This document shows positions 59,108 through 64,000 of a stretch of DNA of 64,000 nt, piece after piece. Source of the DNA: Pseudomonadota bacterium (GTDB lineage: Bacteria > Bdellovibrionota > Bacteriovoracia > Bacteriovoracales > Bacteriovoracaceae); NCBI GenBank assembly GCA_027487515.1, contig JAIYDL010000021.1:92726-156725 (forward strand). Direction: 5' to 3'. How positions within the stretch are numbered: the stretch's first letter is position 1; every line of letters starts with the position of its first letter. The notes beneath the pieces are model-generated. The model ran no database searches. It was not told the DNA's origin and saw only the letters and a list, made by a program, of their open reading frames with translations. A program made the translations under genes and the position numbers.

Positions 59108-59881
59108 ATGAAGAGCGTCCTAACTTTCACCCTCCTCACTCTCATCGCTGCCTGCGGAAAAAACGGCAGCAACGGCGCCCCAGGTGCTGACGGCGCCACC
59201 ACTCTCGGCCTCAATGGAGTATCAAACGGTGTGGATTTCACCGACATCGCTCCGGGCCTTGTCTGTGCGACCGGAGGGGTCTCGATCTTTACCTTCCGTG
59301 ACACTGACGGCGACGGTTTGTTGTCGCTCAACGAAGACATCATTAAAGTTAAGTCCCTCTGTAACGGAGTCAACGGTGCTGACGGGCAGAATGGCACAAA
59401 CGGAACGAACGGCACCAACGCTTCAGTCAGTCTCGAGTCTGTCGCATCTAGCCCTCGCTGTCCTAGCGGAGGGATCAAGCTCACAAGCTCAAGTGCGCTA
59501 GAGGCCGTCGAGGTGTGTAACGGCATCAACGGTCTAAACGGGGAACAAGGGTTGCCAGGTGTAAATGGCATTCCGGGCCTCGCCGGCGCCAACGGTGCTG
59601 ATGGCAAAGATGGCAAAGATGGGATGAATGGACAAGATGGGAAAGACGGTCAAAACGGCGTTAACGGCAACGACGGCACCCGCATCCTGCCGGTGCGCTT
59701 TTGCGAAAAAGACGACAGCACTTTTCCGGAGTACGGTCTCATGATTGGCGAAGAGCTCTTCGCCGTTTACTGGGGCACGACCCCGGCATCACCGAAAACT
59801 CCCCAGGCCTTCTTAACCAAACTAGTCCCTGGGGATTACATGAGCACGGGTGGGAACAACTGCTTGTTTACGATCAAATAA
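59108..59881 (+). CDS. Lipoprotein with collagen-like Gly-X-Y blocks
   Basis: Lipobox 'LLTLIAACGK'; 'GVNGADGQNGTNGTNGTNAS', 'GINGLNGEQGLPGVNGIPGLAGANGADGKDGKDGMNGQDGKDGQNGVNGNDG'. Confidence 0.85.
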   Translation: MKSVLTFTLLTLIAACGKNGSNGAPGADGATTLGLNGVSNGVDFTDIAPGLVCATGGVSIFTFRDTDGDGLLSLNEDIIKVKSLCNGVNGADGQNGTNGTNGTNASVSLESVASSPRCPSGGIKLTSSSALEAVEVCNGINGLNGEQGLPGVNGIPGLAGANGADGKDGKDGMNGQDGKDGQNGVNGNDGTRILPVRFCEKDDSTFPEYGLMIGEELFAVYWGTTPASPKTPQAFLTKLVPGDYMSTGGNNCLFTIK

Positions 59882-59910
59882 GCAGACTACAGTCGACTCG
59901 ATCTGGATTG

Positions 59911-60078
59911 TAGTCTCGTAGAAATGTTCTACCCAATGATATTGAAACCGCTTTTCTCTGTGTCGAGGAAGGACCATGGAAATCCGACCGAATCTACTAT
60001 CGTGAGAAGCCCTACTCGCCGATTGCAGCCTTCCGCTCGAGATTTCTGGGCTTCAGAGTTAAACTCGAGTCCTCGTTG
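59911..60078 (-). repeat. Dispersed repeat copy A (decayed coding fragment, stop-interrupted)
   Basis: Minus frame LEFNSEAQKSRAEGCNRRVGLLTIVDSVGFPWSFLDTEKSGFNIIG*; 40/41 nt match to copy B in the core. Confidence 0.75.
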
Positions 60079-60176
60079 AGGATGTGTGCTCTATTTTCAC
60101 TGTTTGCATAGGGTAATATTTTAGTGACGAAAAAGCGACTTCTGTGATTTGATAAATCAACTTAAGGGGAACACGA

Positions 60177-62132
60177 ATGAAGAAAGTCACGTCAAATCGC
60201 CCGACTTCGTTTTTTGGATTTGCGTTGGTCGCACTCTTCTGTTCATGCGCCACTCAAAACCATTCATCGAAGTCAGAGGTCCATTCGCGCGGAATTGCCT
60301 CTCAAGATCCTGAAGTGATCGAACGGAAGGCTGACCGATGCGCAGAAAAAATCCTAGAAATTCCTGATGCAGCTGGCGCGAGCTGGAGTGAGAGTTCCAA
60401 AGCATTCGTTGAAGCTGCGTTTCTCAATTGTCTGTCTTCCTATGTCCAGATACCCACCGTCAATCCATCTGGGGACGAAGAGCTCGCAGCGCAGTACTTG
60501 AAGCGAGTCTTTGATCGGCTCGAAATTGAGAGTCAGGTCCTCGATGTCAATGGGAGAACAGGCCTGGTCGCGTTCGTAAGACCGGAGGGCGTTTCTCCGG
60601 GGCAGATCAAACCGAGCGTCATTCTTTACCACCATACGGATGTCGTGCCAGTTTTTGAATCCCAGTGGCTCAGACCCGATCTCGCATTCTCTGGCGCGAT
60701 CGAGCCACACCCCGGACAACCATCCGGAGCAAAATATCTTTGGGGCCGCGGCTCCCTCGACATGAAGTCTGTCGGCATCATGCAGCTCTTGACGATGGCC
60801 TTTGCCAACCGACAACGAGGAGAGTTGAAAAAGACCGTCGCGTATCTTGCGTCGCCCGACGAGGAGGTCGGGGCCCTCGGAGCGAAGGGGCTCATTAACG
60901 AGATCCGTGAAGACGGAGATTTGAGAGAGCTCACCCAAGCACAGGTCCTCCTCAATGAAGGGGGATACGGAGTCGTTCGAAATGAGCGCCCGGTCTTTTT
61001 GATCGGCACTGAGGAAAAAGGCGGGGCTTGGCTCACACTTTCACACGATAATCCAAAGGCCCTCTTTTCCCATCTCGATCGCTTGATGGCACTCTTTGAT
61101 CCCGGAACCGGAAAAGGGCAATTGCAGGCGGGCTGTGAGCTGATTTCAATGTCGACGCCGGGCCAGCAGGTGAATGTCGTCCCTGCCAAGGCGATTCTGA
61201 GTGTCACATGTCCACCAGAAAAAGGGCGGGTCGATCCGATTCAACTCGAGAAGGCATTTCGCGAGTCGTTTGCAACTCAAACAGGTCTCACAATTCAGGC
61301 GATCCAATCGGCACCGAATGTCTTCGAACTCTCCATCAACCTCGCAAGCACCGGCCACGGTTCCCTTGGCGCGCTCTCGGCACTTCAAGTGGCAGCGCGA
61401 GGCCTACAAAACATCGGCGTGATACCGCCCCGCGCTCCTCGATTTCAGACGCCCGCCTTCTATCGATATCAGCGTACACCAGCAACCAACGGCTTAATCG
61501 CTGGATTGAAAGAGGTTTACCCTATCACCACACGGCCCGGGTTTCTGTTGAGGGCGGCCGACTCATTCAGCTGGATCGGCGGAGTGGATCAATTCTTTTT
61601 AAAGTCAACGGCGACACAAGCGTACTCCGAAAGACTCTTTCGTACATCTTGTACGTGGACTGGATTCGAAGTTTCTCCACGAGGGGCTAACGCACTCGTT
61701 GATTGCAGACTCATTCATCCTGGCTACGTCCGTGAACGACCTTCTATCCACGGTGACTATTTCGTCTCCGAGCTTCGTTCGCTTGCAAACGACAACACAC
61801 TCTCGATTGAATTGACCAACCGTTGGAACTATACGGCGAGTCCGCATAATGGCGCTGTCTTCGCGGCCTTGTCAAAAGCGATCTCGGACGAGGCCCCTGG
61901 TGCGATCGTCGCCCCTTGGCTGACACCGACGAGTTCTGACAGCACATGGTTTCGAGCTCCGCAGACCGCTCAATCCTCGAGTCGACCAATTCCAAGCTAT
62001 GGCTTTTTTCCGGTCTCGGCAGGCGACTTGATCGGAACGATCCATGGCAGCAATGAACGATTTCCTGTGGATCAAGCCTTCAAATCTTCGAAAATCTATA
62101 CGTCGGCGGTGATGGAGTTGATTCGGAAGTAA
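60177..62132 (+). CDS. M20-family metallopeptidase, lipoprotein
   Basis: Lipobox 'VALFCSC'; 'PSVILYHHTDVVPV', 'YLWGRGSLDMKSVGIMQLLTM', 'ASPDEEVGALGAKGL'. Confidence 0.9.
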   Translation: MKKVTSNRPTSFFGFALVALFCSCATQNHSSKSEVHSRGIASQDPEVIERKADRCAEKILEIPDAAGASWSESSKAFVEAAFLNCLSSYVQIPTVNPSGDEELAAQYLKRVFDRLEIESQVLDVNGRTGLVAFVRPEGVSPGQIKPSVILYHHTDVVPVFESQWLRPDLAFSGAIEPHPGQPSGAKYLWGRGSLDMKSVGIMQLLTMAFANRQRGELKKTVAYLASPDEEVGALGAKGLINEIREDGDLRELTQAQVLLNEGGYGVVRNERPVFLIGTEEKGGAWLTLSHDNPKALFSHLDRLMALFDPGTGKGQLQAGCELISMSTPGQQVNVVPAKAILSVTCPPEKGRVDPIQLEKAFRESFATQTGLTIQAIQSAPNVFELSINLASTGHGSLGALSALQVAARGLQNIGVIPPRAPRFQTPAFYRYQRTPATNGLIAGLKEVYPITTRPGFLLRAADSFSWIGGVDQFFLKSTATQAYSERLFRTSCTWTGFEVSPRGANALVDCRLIHPGYVRERPSIHGDYFVSELRSLANDNTLSIELTNRWNYTASPHNGAVFAALSKAISDEAPGAIVAPWLTPTSSDSTWFRAPQTAQSSSRPIPSYGFFPVSAGDLIGTIHGSNERFPVDQAFKSSKIYTSAVMELIRK

Positions 62133-62380
62133 GAGCGAGGATATGCTCATGCCAGCTCGCTAAGCTCTGATGCCTTTGTTCTGGCAGGCGCGGAACTAGC
62201 GTTGGTCTTTCTTGCGGAAAGATTTCTTGTAATCAAAAGAAGACCACTTAGGCTTTGCCACTTCAATCATCACTGTCAATTTCCTAGACACTCCCATGTC
62301 ATGCGTTCAGTCCTCGATAAACCCCATCGAGATATGCTCAATAATAGGTTTGGAATGTTTCAATTCAAACGGGAGTTCTC

Positions 62381-62779
62381 ATGAAGTGTTTAACCTCAAT
62401 GCTAGCAATTGGATTAGTCTTTTCGGCCATGTCTACGAAAGCACATGCATCGTCAGTGGTTTGTGAGAATGGTACGAGTGATTCGCAACATCGAATTCAA
62501 ATGCAAGACGTTGGTTCTGGACAGGCCAGCGTAAATCAAAGCCGTGGTGAACTTACAGTGAATTCGAGAAAATTCACAATCGGCCTCACTCAACAGACTC
62601 TTCAGCATCCTACGATCAATGGATTTCGGATGCATGTTCTTGAGGTTCAAACTCTCGTTGCGGATACTATCGTTTCGTCTTCTGTAACGTGGACAAGTAA
62701 TGATGTAGATCAGCACCTTGCGACACTAAAAGTTAACGGAAGTGCTGGAGAAACTGAACTAAGATGTTATGTGCGGTAA
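62381..62779 (+). CDS. Hypothetical secreted protein
   Basis: Signal peptide MKCLTSMLAIGLVFSAMSTKAHA; 132 aa. Confidence 0.6.
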   Translation: MKCLTSMLAIGLVFSAMSTKAHASSVVCENGTSDSQHRIQMQDVGSGQASVNQSRGELTVNSRKFTIGLTQQTLQHPTINGFRMHVLEVQTLVADTIVSSSVTWTSNDVDQHLATLKVNGSAGETELRCYVR

Positions 62780-62815
62780 TTAAGCTTAAGTTATCTCATT
62801 TTTCGTCTTAACAAA

Positions 62816-62846
62816 GGTCCGAGCATTAAGTTCCCTTGCTCGGGCC
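62816..62846 (+). terminator. Hairpin, possible terminator without clear U-tract
   Basis: GGTCCGAGCA-N11-TGCTCGGGCC, 10-bp stem with one G-U, 37 nt after the 62779 stop. Confidence 0.45.
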
Positions 62847-63050
62847 GTGCCTGACCAAGAGTCATCCGTTTTTTAACCCGAATGTTGGCCAGGGATCTTG
62901 GTCATCGTCCCACTTATACTTTCATCTTGCAGTCATCAGTCCAGATGGACATTGAAACGCATTCCTCATCGACAGATTGAGCGAATACCCGAGTAACGGA
63001 CATGGGCTTTTTCCTTTAAAAATTGCCTAGATCCTTTTGAATATTAAGAA

Positions 63051-63779
63051 ATGAGTATGCATTTTATTAAGTCAAAGAAAGAGCAAGATGGTCGATGGGA
63101 TGGGAAACCCTATCCGAGGACGGCCATGACTCTTAACAAGTACTATCGACTTAAAGTCGGGGCGGGAGATTCTCTCTATCCCCTATTCAAAACTGAGGGC
63201 TTCGGAGGTCTCTGGACCGGATGGAGCGTGGCCGATATTCATGCGACCAATCCGAAATCCAAGGGTGACGCAAAGTTCATCAAAGAAGCATCGGAACAAG
63301 GAGGGTATATCCTAGTTTGGGATCGCTTAGATCAGAAGGTCGCAGTCTGGAGAATCAACGGTCGTATCCGGAAGTTCACGGCCAGAGACAAAGTTCTCGT
63401 CAAAGAACACTTTGAAAAAGATGAAAAAAAATGGAATGCGGTTAAAAAGCAAAACAAAGAATCGGAGGACAAATTCGTCGACTGGGTGGCAAGTGGAACC
63501 ATTATCCCGGCGGAAAAGGTCCTGGAGATTTGTCGGTCAAGCCTTCCGGCCTTCATCGATTCACTGTCGGTGTACAGGTATTTTAACCGCGGCACGTTCA
63601 GGCCTCTGCATGTCATAAACAAAGAACACGACCTCGCCGTTCCGATCTCCAAGGGAGTTCACGAAACTTTCTACGCTGCTTTGGTCCGACATTTCTTCGA
63701 ATGGATCATGTCGAGAAGCGAAAAGGCCTTTAGTAGCTACCTTGAAATACAGACTAAATTCTACTCGTGTCAAGGCTGA
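63051..63779 (+). CDS. Hypothetical protein
   Basis: 242-aa ORF; A/T-rich upstream region. Confidence 0.6.
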   Translation: MSMHFIKSKKEQDGRWDGKPYPRTAMTLNKYYRLKVGAGDSLYPLFKTEGFGGLWTGWSVADIHATNPKSKGDAKFIKEASEQGGYILVWDRLDQKVAVWRINGRIRKFTARDKVLVKEHFEKDEKKWNAVKKQNKESEDKFVDWVASGTIIPAEKVLEICRSSLPAFIDSLSVYRYFNRGTFRPLHVINKEHDLAVPISKGVHETFYAALVRHFFEWIMSRSEKAFSSYLEIQTKFYSCQG

Positions 63780-63960
63780 AGTCTCGTAGAAATGATTTGC
63801 CAAATAATATTGAACAAAAACCTGCCAGCGCTTCTTCTCTGAATCGAGTAAGCACCATTGAAGTTTGGCCGGGTCTTCTATAGTGACGCTCTCAACTCGC
63901 CGATCGCAGCCTTCCGCTCGAGATTTCTGGGCTTCATATTTAAACTCGAGTAATCGTTAA
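63780..63960 (-). repeat. Dispersed repeat copy B (frame open in minus strand)
   Basis: Minus frame RLLEFKYEAQKSRAEGCDRRVESVTIEDPAKLQWCLLDSEKKRWQVFVQYYLANHFYET; homologous to 59911..60078. Confidence 0.75.
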
Positions 63961-64000
63961 TATACGTTCCATCCTTGACATCCACCGGTGCCCCCGACTC

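Noticed and set aside
62133-62380. Intergenic region as an ncRNA or tRNA
   Set aside because: No cloverleaf or strong structured element could be recognised by eye.

Overview
The window is a chromosomal segment, probably from a Bdellovibrio/Oligoflexia-like bacterium (inferred from the many small secreted proteins and lipoproteins and from protein style; no rRNA or other marker gene was seen). About 64 CDSs can be supported. No rRNA, tRNA, CRISPR array, complete IS element or prophage was recognised. Main blocks: (1) an exopolysaccharide export/synthesis locus at 1-9.1 kb (SLBB export protein, polymerase-like membrane protein, Wzz/GumC-like protein, two CpsD-like ATPases without a recognisable P-loop, two GT4 glycosyltransferases); (2) a redox/sulfur neighbourhood at 13-19 kb (periplasmic MsrB-MsrA, two YHS proteins, DoxX, a fused cysteine dioxygenase-cysteine sulfinate decarboxylase, a DedA/ATP-grasp fusion); (3) formaldehyde detoxification (class III ADH and S-formylglutathione hydrolase), an orphan HsdR_N-like nuclease and a SWIM-SNF2 helicase at 24-30.5 kb; (4) a c-type cytochrome/heme-barrel module at 30.7-33.3 kb followed by a protein made of five exact 57-aa repeats; (5) assorted enzymes, a two-component system and a CsgG/DUF4810/DUF799 lipoprotein operon. 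The most notable unexplained structures are a head-to-head uraH/LysR double truncation at ~47.9 kb, a ~170-180 bp dispersed repeat (59.9-60.1 and 63.8-64.0 kb) that looks like two decayed copies of a coding fragment, a 20-bp stem at 22.4 kb that pairs fully only in minus-strand RNA, a 39-aa lysine-rich miniprotein missed by the ORF track, and the CDO-CSAD fusion. All family calls are by eye from motifs; no database search was run.
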